A DNA stretch of 55,436 nucleotides. Source: Streptomyces sp. BR123 (GTDB lineage Bacteria > Actinomycetota > Actinomycetes > Streptomycetales > Streptomycetaceae). The stretch lies in contig NZ_JACBGN010000012.1 in assembly GCF_013401435.1 (NCBI RefSeq), forward strand, positions 1-55,436. Reading direction: 5' to 3'. Positions 33,201 to 39,942 of the stretch are shown piece after piece. The notes beneath the pieces were generated by a model. It worked only from the letters and a program-made list of their open reading frames with translations, was not told the origin of the DNA and did not search any database. How positions within the stretch are numbered: position 1 is the first letter of the stretch; every line of letters starts with the position of its first letter. Both the position numbers and the translations under genes were made by a program.

Positions 33201-33732
33201 CTGCTCCCAGAGAAGTGGCCAGCGAGTTGACTGCCGTGGTCCCACCGGAGCCCAGCCTCGCTACCTGCGTCGCGGCCAGAGCGGCTGACTGGTTGACCGC
33301 CCCCATGGTTCCGGAGAGCTGGCCCAGCGATCCGGACACCCGGTTGACAGACGCGGCCCCGCTGGTCCCCACCCGGGCGAGCTGTGAACCGGTGAGTCCG
33401 GCCGCGCGGTTTAGAGAGCTGATGCTGGCTGCAGCCTGGGCGGCCCCCGCCCCGACGCCGTTCATGGCTGCCGCGCCCTGAGCACCCAGACGCTGCATCT
33501 GCGCGGCGGTGACACCGGCAGTCCGGTTCAGGCTGGACGCTGCATTCGCGCCATGCGTCGCGGCTGCCCGCGCCATTCCCTGCAGGGCCGCCGACGAGCT
33601 GTTCACGGCACCCTGCATCGACGTCTGGATCTGCCGGGCGGCAACCTGGGACGCCCGAGCGGCTTGCTGGGTGGCACTGATGTAGGGGGTCGCCGTCCCG
33701 GTCAGGACCACATTCACTGTGCGAGTGGCCAC
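30208..33732 (-). CDS. tail tape measure protein
   Basis: A 1174-residue protein. The N-terminal ~230 residues carry repeated ~30-residue units rich in Ala/Ser/Gly with an ARVG/ARLG core. Residues about 265-560 form the TP901-type tape-measure core (GSAAEMKRLEQAALQSA and ISAGAGKSATNVHAMG). Two hydrophobic stretches follow (about 570-590 and 630-650), then a helical region and a C-terminal Gly-rich part (GYATGGAIRGYPTGGAVRGP). Length sets the tail at roughly 170-180 nm by the usual 0.15 nm per residue rule. It is preceded by the frameshifted chaperone genes, as in lambda-like order. Confidence 0.95.
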   Translation of the reverse strand: MATRTVNVVLTGTATPYISATQQAARASQVAARQIQTSMQGAVNSSSAALQGMARAAATHGANAASSLNRTAGVTAAQMQRLGAQGAAAMNGVGAGAAQAAASISSLNRAAGLTGSQLARVGTSGAASVNRVSGSLGQLSGTMGAVNQSAALAATQVARLGSGGTTAVNSLATSLGAVSPAALRAATDVRRIGSAAAGAAAAAAPGRLASAWTAAAQAIGGGMRFAAVTVGSSMLEVANSSEQSLKAVRMASLGLVAVFGAAAVAAARFEKSMAEVRAVTGGSAAEMKRLEQAALQSAQATIYSATQAAKAEAELARAGISTADIIGGALRGSLDLAASGQLDLAESAIISAQAMNAFKMKGSDVGHIADVISAGAGKSATNVHAMGLAFRQAALLSSQTGLSLEQTVGTLSLFAQNALVGSDAGTSLKVMLQRLVPQSKEAKAAMDAIGFSAYDAQGNFIGLSALAQNMKTSFSQLTPEARNAAMATIFGADAVRSATILYEAGAEGVDRWVSAVNDSGYATRVAATMTDNLAGDLERLKGAFETALISSGSSANSILRDMAQALTSVVNWYNQLSPGVQSSVTVLAGLAGVLTFVGSGLLLMLPRIMAVRAELVALGVTAASVRGALLAVGRASVVIAVITGLAYAADRLSAAMRGAPPNVDKMTNSLLELAATGRITGEAMKAFGKDLDGFGYAVNRIAHPGVLDRIGDSLYEITHLGIGEDSDLAKAHDQIRALDSALSNMVRSGATEEALEAFNRFAQEAEKSGTSTEKFRSLLPGYTTALQEMDTQAKLNASSQKQLGDAASMTADQMADTRTEAEKLDDALKTLNGTAISAAEKEISFRSSLQSLTEAIKENGHSLDVTTEKGRAVKGAFLDAAQAAMAHAQAVAEQSGTIEAGNAVLEQDIAVLKRQMIAAGFSTAAVEELIGAYARVPVQVVTDIKAETAKAVADLQNVQGEIRKTNGKAITIDALTAQAEKNLRDLGFNVRRLPDGRVTVEIPTGPPTAAINAIQGRINSIQGRTVGVGVYLRATASDQDANGIPDLIQAARRDGGLIGYATGGAIRGYPTGGAVRGPGSGTSDSILARVSNGEYVIKASSVRRYGVAMLDQLNAGRLSTAGYTARPAGRIASSGPTGQPVQEVHKHFTINLNGAKQSGAEQLRDLQRHLEFAS

Positions 33733-33735
33733 CTG

Positions 33736-34559
33736 CTACCCCCGTCTCGTGATGCTGACGTGCAGCCCCTCAGGGGCGCCGTTGCCCTTCTGGAATGCGG
33801 CCGTCTCGCGTGCCCCTGCCGCGCAGGCGTGGCAGCGCAGGAGGGTGACGTCGTACTGGAATTCGCTCTCCGGAGCCGAGGCTTCCGACCACGGATGGCC
33901 GCAGTCGGGGCAGGAGTCCCGCTCGACCTCGGCGAGGGCGAGGGCCCAGGCGCGGTCCTCGTCGAGCCACAGCGGCTCGCCTGGGGCGACCGCGCGGCCC
34001 ATGAAGACTGACCTCGGGACGCCCCAGGCCCGGGCGGTTTCTACTTCCCTCCGGTGAGGGAGTCCAGGATCCCGGAGGCGTTCAACGAGAAAGGGATTCC
34101 CGTGGCCTCCGTGTTGACGTCGAAAGCGCCCTGCCAGAGCGTGTCACGCTGGGCGTGGTTGAGGACGTCGAAGAGCTCCCGGACCTGGTCAACGCTCATG
34201 ACCGGATCGACGGCGCAGGTTGCGATCAGGGCGGGAGCGAAGGTCTCCGGATCGAAGGCCTGCCCCTTCTCCTTCGCCGGGTGGGCCGCGATGAGGTCTG
34301 ACCAGTCCCGGTCGCCAAGAGCCTCGAAACGGAACTCGGTCTCGGAGGCCTGCACGGCCGCGCGGGCTGCGGCGACCTTCTCGGCAAGCTTCTTCCGCGG
34401 GTCCGTCTCGGCGAGACTGCCAGGCGCCCAGGCGTCACCGAGGCCCGCGAGCTCCTTCTCAAGGCGCTCCAGCTCGGCCACCTTGTCGCCCGCCAGGCAC
34501 AGGAAGACACTCTTCTGGCGGCGCCTGGCGTTCTTGAGGATCTCGGAGATGTCGGGCAT
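33736..34559 (-). CDS. tail assembly chaperone, -1 frameshift product
   Basis: A fused product of the upstream chaperone and the downstream zinc-ribbon frame. At 34095-34089 (minus strand) the zero frame reads C-CCT-TTC, a canonical X-XXY-YYZ slippery heptamer. A -1 slip there re-reads base 34089 and continues open to 33736, giving 274 residues (157 from the first frame, 117 from the second). The new frame encodes an ordered sequence before the first ATG of the downstream frame (segments REVETARAWGVPRSVF), which supports use of the shift. Residues after the shift hold two CxxC pairs (CPDC, CHAC) of a zinc ribbon. This mirrors the G/G-T chaperones of lambda-like phages. Confidence 0.75.
34041..34559 (-). 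CDS. tail assembly chaperone (unshifted form)
   Basis: A 172-residue protein, the analogue of lambda gpG, between the tail tube and tape measure genes. It is helical and acidic (ELERLEKELAGLGD; LIAAHPAKEKGQAFDPETFAP). The last 15 codons overlap the alternative frame used after the CCCTTTC slip. Its start overlaps the major tail protein stop (TGATG). It would coat the tape measure protein during tail assembly. Confidence 0.85.
   Translation of the reverse strand: MPDISEILKNARRRQKSVFLCLAGDKVAELERLEKELAGLGDAWAPGSLAETDPRKKLAEKVAAARAAVQASETEFRFEALGDRDWSDLIAAHPAKEKGQAFDPETFAPALIATCAVDPVMSVDQVRELFDVLNHAQRDTLWQGAFDVNTEATGIPFSLNASGILDSLTGGK
34089..34095 (-). promoter_or_regulatory. CCCTTTC -1 ribosomal slippery site
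   Basis: Read in the zero frame as C-CCT-TTC at codons 156-157 of the chaperone gene. Both codons can re-pair after a -1 slip (CCC, TTT). The shifted frame is open for 117 further codons. Confidence 0.75.
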
Positions 34560-35038
34560 CAGGCCACCGTCGCCGCGGTCTGCGGGGAGGAGGTCACCAT
34601 CATCGGCGAGGCGAACTTCATGACCTCGTTCGCTGCCGGGCTGCTGTTCGCCGGCTCACCACAGGTGATCGGGTAGACCTCGCACTTCTGGCCCGACGCC
34701 CACGCGGTGGCGTAGTCGATGCCGCGGCGCACGACGAGATACCCGCTCACGCCGTACTTGAGCGTGGTGTACGGCAGATCCTCGCCGGCCGTGCTGCCCC
34801 GCTTGAAGGTCAGCTCGACCTCGAATCCGACACGGCCGACGGTCTTCGTGTCGAACGTGCTCGCGAGAGAGCTGGTGTCGACGTCCGCGGTGCTCGGGTC
34901 GAGCTTGAGTCCGTCGGGCGTGATGCGGGTGGTGAAGTCACTGCCGGCGTTCAGCTCGGTTGTGGTCGGCGCGGCGAGGTTGGCGATGGACGACGCCCAG
35001 ACCACCTTGGTCTTGCCGTCGCTGATCAGGTCAGACAT
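34559..35038 (-). CDS. major tail (tube) protein
   Basis: A 159-residue beta-rich protein in the position of the siphovirus tail tube gene, just before the tail assembly chaperones. Landmarks are AAPTTTELNAGSDFT near residue 25 and VGRVGFEVELTFKRG in the middle. It lacks a fused C-terminal Ig domain. A hairpin with a U-run lies just upstream of its start, between it and the 35105 gene. Confidence 0.85.
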   Translation of the reverse strand: MSDLISDGKTKVVWASSIANLAAPTTTELNAGSDFTTRITPDGLKLDPSTADVDTSSLASTFDTKTVGRVGFEVELTFKRGSTAGEDLPYTTLKYGVSGYLVVRRGIDYATAWASGQKCEVYPITCGEPANSSPAANEVMKFASPMMVTSSPQTAATVA

Positions 35039-35060
35039 GGCGGGCCCTCCTCAGGGCATG

Positions 35061-35084
35061 AAAAAGGCCCCGGTAGGGCGGGGC
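35061..35084 (-). terminator. intrinsic terminator/attenuator before tail tube gene
   Basis: On the minus strand a GCCCC/GGGGC stem (35084-35080 with 35071-35067) is followed directly by CCTTTTTC. This U-run is unusual for this genome. It could partly separate head-connector and tail tube transcription. Confidence 0.55.
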
Positions 35085-35104
35085 GTCGTGGTGGGGCGGG
35101 TCCG

Positions 35105-35437
35105 TCAGATGACGATGTTGGCGACGGTGACGCTGGTCGTGCTCGAGTAGGTGATCGAGGCGCTGACGCCATCCGCCGCCGAGGCGAAGAGTTCCGCGGG
35201 CAGCGGGCCGATCATCTTGTCGCCGGTCGTGGCGGGCACGGTCACGACAAGGTCGGCCGCGAGCTGCCCGCGAATCCGGCCGGTCGCCGTGATCGTGACC
35301 GTCATGCTGCTGCCGTTGGTGTTCTTCACGTGCAGGAAACTGCGCTCCCCGCAGGTGACGGTCGTGCTGGCGGCGGCTGCCGAGTAGGTGGGCGTCAGGC
35401 CGGTCATAGCGACGACCTGCTGCGCGAGAAGCGCCAT
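35105..35437 (-). CDS. phage structural protein of unknown role
   Basis: A 110-residue Thr/Ser/Ala-rich beta protein (segments STTVTCGERSFLHVKN and TITATGRIRG), predicted to be one small beta sandwich. It sits between the tail terminator and tail tube genes. It could be a decoration or tail-tube-associated protein, but no family is certain. Confidence 0.65.
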   Translation of the reverse strand: MALLAQQVVAMTGLTPTYSAAAASTTVTCGERSFLHVKNTNGSSMTVTITATGRIRGQLAADLVVTVPATTGDKMIGPLPAELFASAADGVSASITYSSTTSVTVANIVI

Positions 35438-35449
35438 GGGACTCTCCGA

Positions 35450-35857
35450 TCAGGACGTGGACTGCAGCCGGTACTGCACCGGCAGGTAGAAGAGGGGCGG
35501 GGATACGTCGTCGTCACGCTGGATCGGCGGCCCGCCCAGCTCCTCGGGACGCCACGCGGTACAGCCAGCCACAGTGAGCGGCGCATGCAGAGCCGCACGG
35601 GTCCGCTGGGCGGCCCAGCGGACCTTCTCGGCCGTCGGACCGACCACGGTGACCTGGAAAGACAGAACGAAGTCCGTCCGCTGGTCGGCCAGTGACTCGC
35701 TGAGAGACTGGCCGGGGTCGAAGTACAGCGCGGCGTAGATGCCCGTCGGCGGAATGGACGCGGCAGGCGGGGCGCCGCCATCCCCCACGGCCAGACCCGC
35801 CGCCACCAGGGCCGCCGTGACGGCATCCACGTGCGGCTTGATGTCCGGGGCCGCCAC
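35450..35857 (-). CDS. tail terminator protein
   Basis: A 135-residue protein in the usual place of the tail terminator (after HK97 gp10-like, before the tube). The pattern of an N-terminal helix (DAVTAALVAAGLAVGDG) and following strands, including DFVLSFQVTVVG and FYLPVQYRLQ, fits the fold that caps the tail and joins it to the head. The GTG start overlaps the preceding stop (TAGTG). Confidence 0.72.
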   Translation of the reverse strand: MAAPDIKPHVDAVTAALVAAGLAVGDGGAPPAASIPPTGIYAALYFDPGQSLSESLADQRTDFVLSFQVTVVGPTAEKVRWAAQRTRAALHAPLTVAGCTAWRPEELGGPPIQRDDDVSPPLFYLPVQYRLQSTS

Positions 35858-36243
35858 TACCGTGGCCCCAGACGGTCCACCATCAAGGCGACCTGAGCCT
35901 CGAAGCGGGGCGCCTCCGCCAGCAAGGCGCGGCCGCCGTCGTTGTGCGGCGGGTTCTTCGACGACCCGAATTCGAGCAGGTTGCCGAGCGGGCCCTGCGG
36001 CCGACCCTTGTCGGGGCCGATCTCAGCCGTGGCACCGCCCGGGATCGGCGTGACGTCGTAGCTGATGGAGTACGGATACAGCCGCGCATGCCGGCCGGCG
36101 GACGCCACGGCGTTGTCCCGCCAACCGTTTTTGATGTTCAGGGCGCCGCGGGTGACCACAGCCACCATCTGCTCCTGCGCCTCGGCGACACTGGCCTGCA
36201 GCACCGTAGCGAGCTGCAGAAGCTCGCGAACCTCCGCCGTCAT
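35857..36243 (-). CDS. HK97 gp10-like head-tail protein
   Basis: A 128-residue protein of the HK97-gp10/neck type. It has an N-terminal helix (REL LQLATVLQASVAEAQEQM region), the YSISYDVTPIPGGATAEIGPD strand segment (shown in part), and the LGNLLEFGSSKNPPHNDGG motif typical of the family. It works at the head-tail joint. Its start ATG at 36243 overlaps the upstream gene stop by 4 bases. Confidence 0.8.
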   Translation of the reverse strand: MTAEVRELLQLATVLQASVAEAQEQMVAVVTRGALNIKNGWRDNAVASAGRHARLYPYSISYDVTPIPGGATAEIGPDKGRPQGPLGNLLEFGSSKNPPHNDGGRALLAEAPRFEAQVALMVDRLGPR

Positions 36244-36644
36244 GACCTGTCCTCCGCAGTGATTCGCCAGGCCGTGGCGGTAGAGCCGTACCTGACACCA
36301 GTCACCCACAGCATCAGGCCGGACATACGCGCCTCCGGCGAGGAGTCGACACGGATCTGCGCCCCGACTGGCGGTCGGACGCCGGACGCAGACCACGGCA
36401 GGGACACGAGGTAGCTGTGGAGCGCCACGTTCGACTCGCCCGCATTGACCTCGCGGCCGCTGGCCTCCCGGTCCGGTTTCACTCGCGCCGGACCGGAGTA
36501 GAGCGCGACGATCGGGGCTGGTGTCTCGGTGCCGGTGTCCCAGTCGAAGCCTGGCTCCGTCGGGGCGAGGACCGTGACCGTCTCCCGCATGAGTTCTAGG
36601 GCTGCCGCACGGCCTGCCACAAGCGCCACTTCGAGGGCGCTCAC
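36240..36644 (-). CDS. head closure/stopper protein (DUF6093-like)
   Basis: A 134-residue beta-rich protein in the head-closure position, with an N-terminal helix (ALEVALVAGRAAALELM) and a PARVKPDREASG segment seen in actinophage DUF6093 proteins. It probably seals the connector after DNA packaging. It starts at GTG and overlaps its neighbours on both sides by 4 bases. Confidence 0.72.
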   Translation of the reverse strand: MSALEVALVAGRAAALELMRETVTVLAPTEPGFDWDTGTETPAPIVALYSGPARVKPDREASGREVNAGESNVALHSYLVSLPWSASGVRPPVGAQIRVDSSPEARMSGLMLWVTGVRYGSTATAWRITAEDRS

Positions 36645-37264
36645 GACGGAATCACCGAGAACGCCGGCCGCCGGTAGCGGCGCAGATCCGCCTTGTGATC
36701 CCTGGACAGTCGGGCGCCGCCGATGGTCTCGGAGGCGAACACCTGCCGGTAGTCGTCGATCGCGACCTCGCGCAGATTCCCAGGGTTCGACAGGTTCATC
36801 ACGGCCAGATCCACCACGATGTCCACGATGTCGTCAGGCACCTCGGTATAGCCGTGCGAGTAGGTGACACGCACCTTCGGTGCCCACACCCCCTGAGCGC
36901 GGTTCCAGGGCCAGCCCATGAGCCGGGTCGGTGCCTGCCACGGATATCCGCGGGTCAGCTCGTTACCCAGCCTGGAGTAGTCCCGGCCCTCAATGGCGGT
37001 CCACTCGATGCCACTGAAGTCGGCGAGCTCGACGACCGTCAGCGGGTTAGCGTCGTCCACGACGAGTGGGTACTGCGGCATCCGCAGCACGCGCTCACCG
37101 CCGGGCAGCTCGACCGTCTCGCCCGAGGCGAGGGTAATGTCCTGGCGGGTGTAGGCGCGGACCCGAGCAGATGCCCGGCGCAGTGCCATATCCATCGCTT
37201 CATCGGTCCCGGTGGCGCCTGCGGCGGCGAGGTCGGCCGCCGTGGCAAGAGGGGGAAGGGTCAC
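36641..37264 (-). CDS. head-tail adaptor protein
   Basis: A 207-residue protein of the gp6/gp15-like adaptor class. It has an N-terminal helical part (LATAADLAAAGATGTDEAMDM, shown in part), an inserted beta region (residues about 45-135) and a C-terminal helix pair (DDIVDIVVDLAVMNLSNP) followed by the conserved IDDYRQVF segment. It attaches to the portal ring. It overlaps the next gene by 4 bases. Confidence 0.8.
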   Translation of the reverse strand: MTLPPLATAADLAAAGATGTDEAMDMALRRASARVRAYTRQDITLASGETVELPGGERVLRMPQYPLVVDDANPLTVVELADFSGIEWTAIEGRDYSRLGNELTRGYPWQAPTRLMGWPWNRAQGVWAPKVRVTYSHGYTEVPDDIVDIVVDLAVMNLSNPGNLREVAIDDYRQVFASETIGGARLSRDHKADLRRYRRPAFSVIPS

Positions 37265-37276
37265 GACGGCCTCCCC

Positions 37277-37663
37277 TCACCCCGCGCCAGCCGCGGCCAG
37301 CTTCTCCAGCTGCTTGGCCAGGGTCGAGCGCGGCTTGTCCTTGGCCAGCTCCAGAGCGAGAGCTTCCGCCGCTCGCTCCTCGTCGCCGTCGACCCAGGCG
37401 AGGATGTCCGCAGCCGTTCCGTCGATGTCGACCTCGGCGTCGGCCTCGCCCGAGGCCTGTTCGGCGCCCTCGCTCTCGGGCTCCTTGGGCGACGGTTCGG
37501 GCTGGTGGTCGTAGGCGGCGGCGTCGGCGTCAAGCGGTTCGACGTTAGCGCCGGTCTCCAGGAGATGCAGGGCCAGACCGCCCTTGACCTCCTCGCCCTC
37601 GGCCAGGGTCGTGACGCCGTAGTTGTAGTACAGGCTGAGCGCCTCGAGCGCCTTCACACGCAT
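37277..37663 (-). CDS. head-region protein with acidic linker
   Basis: A 128-residue protein with an N-terminal compact part (VKALEALSLYYNYGVTTLAEG), an acidic Pro/Glu linker (about 55-80) and a C-terminal helical part (ADILAWVDGDEERAAEALAL). Its place after the major capsid gene suits a capsid cement or connector-associated protein. GGAGACATC upstream of the ATG at 37663 is the ribosome site. Function not established. Confidence 0.68.
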   Translation of the reverse strand: MRVKALEALSLYYNYGVTTLAEGEEVKGGLALHLLETGANVEPLDADAAAYDHQPEPSPKEPESEGAEQASGEADAEVDIDGTAADILAWVDGDEERAAEALALELAKDKPRSTLAKQLEKLAAAGAG

Positions 37664-37678
37664 GATGTCTCCTTCGTG

Positions 37679-37708
37679 CGGCCGGGACAGCTCTCTCTGT
37701 CCCGGCCG
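37679..37708 (-). terminator. strong hairpin after the major capsid gene
   Basis: A perfect 12-bp stem (37679-37690 with 37697-37708) with loop CTCTCT lies 6 bases past the capsid stop. It probably acts as a partial terminator or mRNA-stabilising element that boosts capsid over downstream connectors. Confidence 0.7.
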
Positions 37709-37713
37709 GGCCG

Positions 37714-39015
37714 TCAGGCGTGCTCGAGGACCACGGCGCGCTTGAAGAGCGCCGCGTCGCTGTTCGCGAGGCTGTCGGACGGGACGCCGTAGTCGCCAAC
37801 CCACGACCAGGAGGTCGACAGGGTCTGCTGCAGGCGGTCCTGCGGCGGGCGGACGATCCGTGCGACCTGGACTCCGGGCGCCGCCTCGACCATCGCGATG
37901 TCCGGGATGTCCTGGACGCCGGTGCCGGCCAGCAGGTCGCCCATGCCCTCGAACGGAGCCGCGACCAGCGCGCCCGCGCCGAGGACGATGGGGCGGTGGA
38001 CGGTGACCGTGCCGGCGGAGCCGCCCGCGATGGTCGGGCACTCGTTGTTGCGGACCCAGTCGATGCCGCCGAAGCGTCCGATGGACAGGTCGGTGTAGAT
38101 CGGGGAGTCGACGCGGCCCTGCAGCGCCTGCTTGAAGTCGCTGTCGGAAAACAGCTGTGCTTCGGTGTCCGGGTCGATGTGGGCGACGTAGTAGCCGCCG
38201 ACGGTCGGGACGTTCATCTTCCGCAGGCGGGTAACCGCGGAGCGGAACATCGCGAACGTTGCCACGTTGGCGCTGGACAGATCGTAGGCGGTGTCGCCGG
38301 TCGGGCGGATCGTCGTCGGCGCGTTCGCGGCGACGACGTAGTCGCCTGCCGTGTCCGCGCGCGCCGTGCCGAGGGTGAGCGTGTTCGTGCCCGCGTTGAC
38401 GCCGGTCACGGTGTTTGCGACACCCTCGACGGTGACGGTGAGCGGGTTGGAAGCCGAGACCGCGGTCGGAACGCCGTTCACGAGGACGTGCGTGAATCCG
38501 GCCACCGAGTTCACGATGATCGACGTATCCGAGCTCCCGGCGGTGGTGCACCAGGTCCGGCCGCCCGCGTAGGCGTTGTACAGCTTGTTGCGGGCGATCT
38601 GGTTCAGGGACTGCCCGGCGTTGATGCCCAGGGTCTGGACGTCGGCGAGGAACTTCGACTGCAGCGCCATCGCTGAGGTGAGCATGTTCGTGTCGATCGC
38701 CTGGCCGTACTGGTCCATGGTCACGGACCACTGCTCGATGCCGTAGGTGGCTGCCGAGGTGTCCGAGCCGGTGATGGCCGTGGTGGCCGGCGCCAGAAGG
38801 CCCTTGCGGGTCATCGTCTTGGTGTCGCCCAGGCCGCCCTGCCACGGCTCCGGGTCGGCGAGCGCCGGGAAGATGAACTCGGGCCGCAGGGCCTCCATGA
38901 AGACGCGGTCGAGGAGACCGTTCTGCATCATCGCGCGGATCGCTGCGGGGACGGTCGACCGCACATCGTGACGGCCGAGCTGGAACCACGGCCGGGCCGC
39001 AGTCAGTGCGTACAT
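37714..39015 (-). CDS. major capsid protein (N4-gp56-like)
   Basis: A 433-residue protein resembling the N4-gp56 family of HK97-fold capsids. Landmarks are an N-terminal PWFQLGRHDVRSTVPAAIRAM stretch (shown as landmark), the QSLNQIARNKLYNAYAGG segment, an inserted beta domain rich in Val/Thr (about residues 165-250), and the C-terminal IDWVRNNECPTIAGG region. There is no N-terminal delta domain like HK97 gp5; a separate scaffold gene lies upstream. A strong hairpin follows the gene. Confidence 0.9.
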   Translation of the reverse strand: MYALTAARPWFQLGRHDVRSTVPAAIRAMMQNGLLDRVFMEALRPEFIFPALADPEPWQGGLGDTKTMTRKGLLAPATTAITGSDTSAATYGIEQWSVTMDQYGQAIDTNMLTSAMALQSKFLADVQTLGINAGQSLNQIARNKLYNAYAGGRTWCTTAGSSDTSIIVNSVAGFTHVLVNGVPTAVSASNPLTVTVEGVANTVTGVNAGTNTLTLGTARADTAGDYVVAANAPTTIRPTGDTAYDLSSANVATFAMFRSAVTRLRKMNVPTVGGYYVAHIDPDTEAQLFSDSDFKQALQGRVDSPIYTDLSIGRFGGIDWVRNNECPTIAGGSAGTVTVHRPIVLGAGALVAAPFEGMGDLLAGTGVQDIPDIAMVEAAPGVQVARIVRPPQDRLQQTLSTSWSWVGDYGVPSDSLANSDAALFKRAVVLEHA

Positions 39016-39017
39016 GT

Positions 39018-39206
39018 CTACTCCTGGGTGATCTCGACGGACACGAGGTCCGGGTGCTGCAGGGCCACCTGTTCCAGGCCCAGCAGCGCGGTTTGGGTGA
39101 TGGCCGACACCGCGGCGCAGACCCGACCGGCCTCCGCGTGCTCCTCGTGGCCGTCCACCTCGATGGAGGTACGGCCGTCGCCCAGGCGGGCCCGGATGCG
39201 GATCAA
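39018..39206 (-). CDS. minimal Prp-like cysteine protease
   Basis: A 62-residue protein with His20 and Cys30 in the pattern GHEEHAEAGRVCAAVSAI, which matches the active-site signature of Prp (YsxB) cysteine proteases (GHA...G..iVCA.vSa). Prp trims the N-terminus of ribosomal protein L27 in Firmicutes and is used by some staphylococcal phages to cut capsid and scaffold. This copy is about 40 residues shorter than Prp and lies between scaffold and capsid genes, so a phage maturation role is inferred. It overlaps the scaffold gene by 4 bases. Confidence 0.7.
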   Translation of the reverse strand: MIRIRARLGDGRTSIEVDGHEEHAEAGRVCAAVSAITQTALLGLEQVALQHPDLVSVEITQE

Positions 39207-39883
39207 CGCAGTCGGAAGCCGGGGACGCTCCGGGCCAGCTCGGCCTGCAGCTCGTCCCTGGTCGCGGTACGGAAGTCGGCGGGCGGATCGTCGGGCCTGG
39301 GGCCCTGACCCGGGTCGGGCTTCGGAGCAGGTGGCTTCGGCGGCTCCAGGGGCGGGCGCCGCAGGTGGGGCTTCCGCGCGAGGAGCGCTTCGAGGTCGGC
39401 GGCGATGGTGTCGGTGTCGATCTCACCGTCGTCGCCGGCGTAGGACGCCAGGTCGAGGAAGGCTGCCGCGTCCTCGGGATCGGCGAACGCGGAGGCCGCC
39501 GCCCTCACTTCTGCCAGGACAGCGCGCTTGGTGGCCCGAGCCGCCTGCTCGGCGAGCCGCTGGGCCTTGTCGGTGGCCTTGTCCAGTTCGGACTTGTCTC
39601 GGTCCTCGAACTCGGCGACCTTGCGGGCCAGGTCGTCGGCGCGCTTCTTCTCTGCGGCCGCGATCTTCTTCGCTTCGGCCCTCTCGGCCTTCATGCGGTC
39701 CAGGGCCTGCTTGCCCTTGTCGCCGAGGCTGTCGGCGCCTTCCGGCTCGGGGTCAGGCTCGACGGGATCCGGGTCTCCCGAAGGCTCCGGCGGATCGGCC
39801 GGCTCGGGGTCGTCGTGACGGTTCAGCCGGAACCAGTCCGCGCCACGGGCAGCGGGCAGCCAGCTGGGTCGGGTGTTGTGCAT
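39203..39883 (-). CDS. capsid scaffolding protein
   Basis: A 226-residue hydrophilic protein with an acidic Pro/Glu N-terminal part (about 25-50), a long central coiled coil (about 58-125, KRADDLARKVAEFEDRD) and a Pro-rich linker before a short C-terminal helix. This is the usual composition of scaffolding proteins. Position between MuF and capsid genes supports it. Confidence 0.85.
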   Translation of the reverse strand: MHNTRPSWLPAARGADWFRLNRHDDPEPADPPEPSGDPDPVEPDPEPEGADSLGDKGKQALDRMKAERAEAKKIAAAEKKRADDLARKVAEFEDRDKSELDKATDKAQRLAEQAARATKRAVLAEVRAAASAFADPEDAAAFLDLASYAGDDGEIDTDTIAADLEALLARKPHLRRPPLEPPKPPAPKPDPGQGPRPDDPPADFRTATRDELQAELARSVPGFRLR

Positions 39884-39942
39884 TGATGAGCTCCCGTTGC
39901 GGGACGAGGCCGGCGCCTTGCGCGACAGCCCTGAGTGGTCGG

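Noticed and set aside
34041..34058. GGAGGGAAG at the end of the chaperone gene as the slippery site
   Set aside because: It does not fit X-XXY-YYZ phasing in the zero frame; CCCTTTC at 34089-34095 fits exactly.
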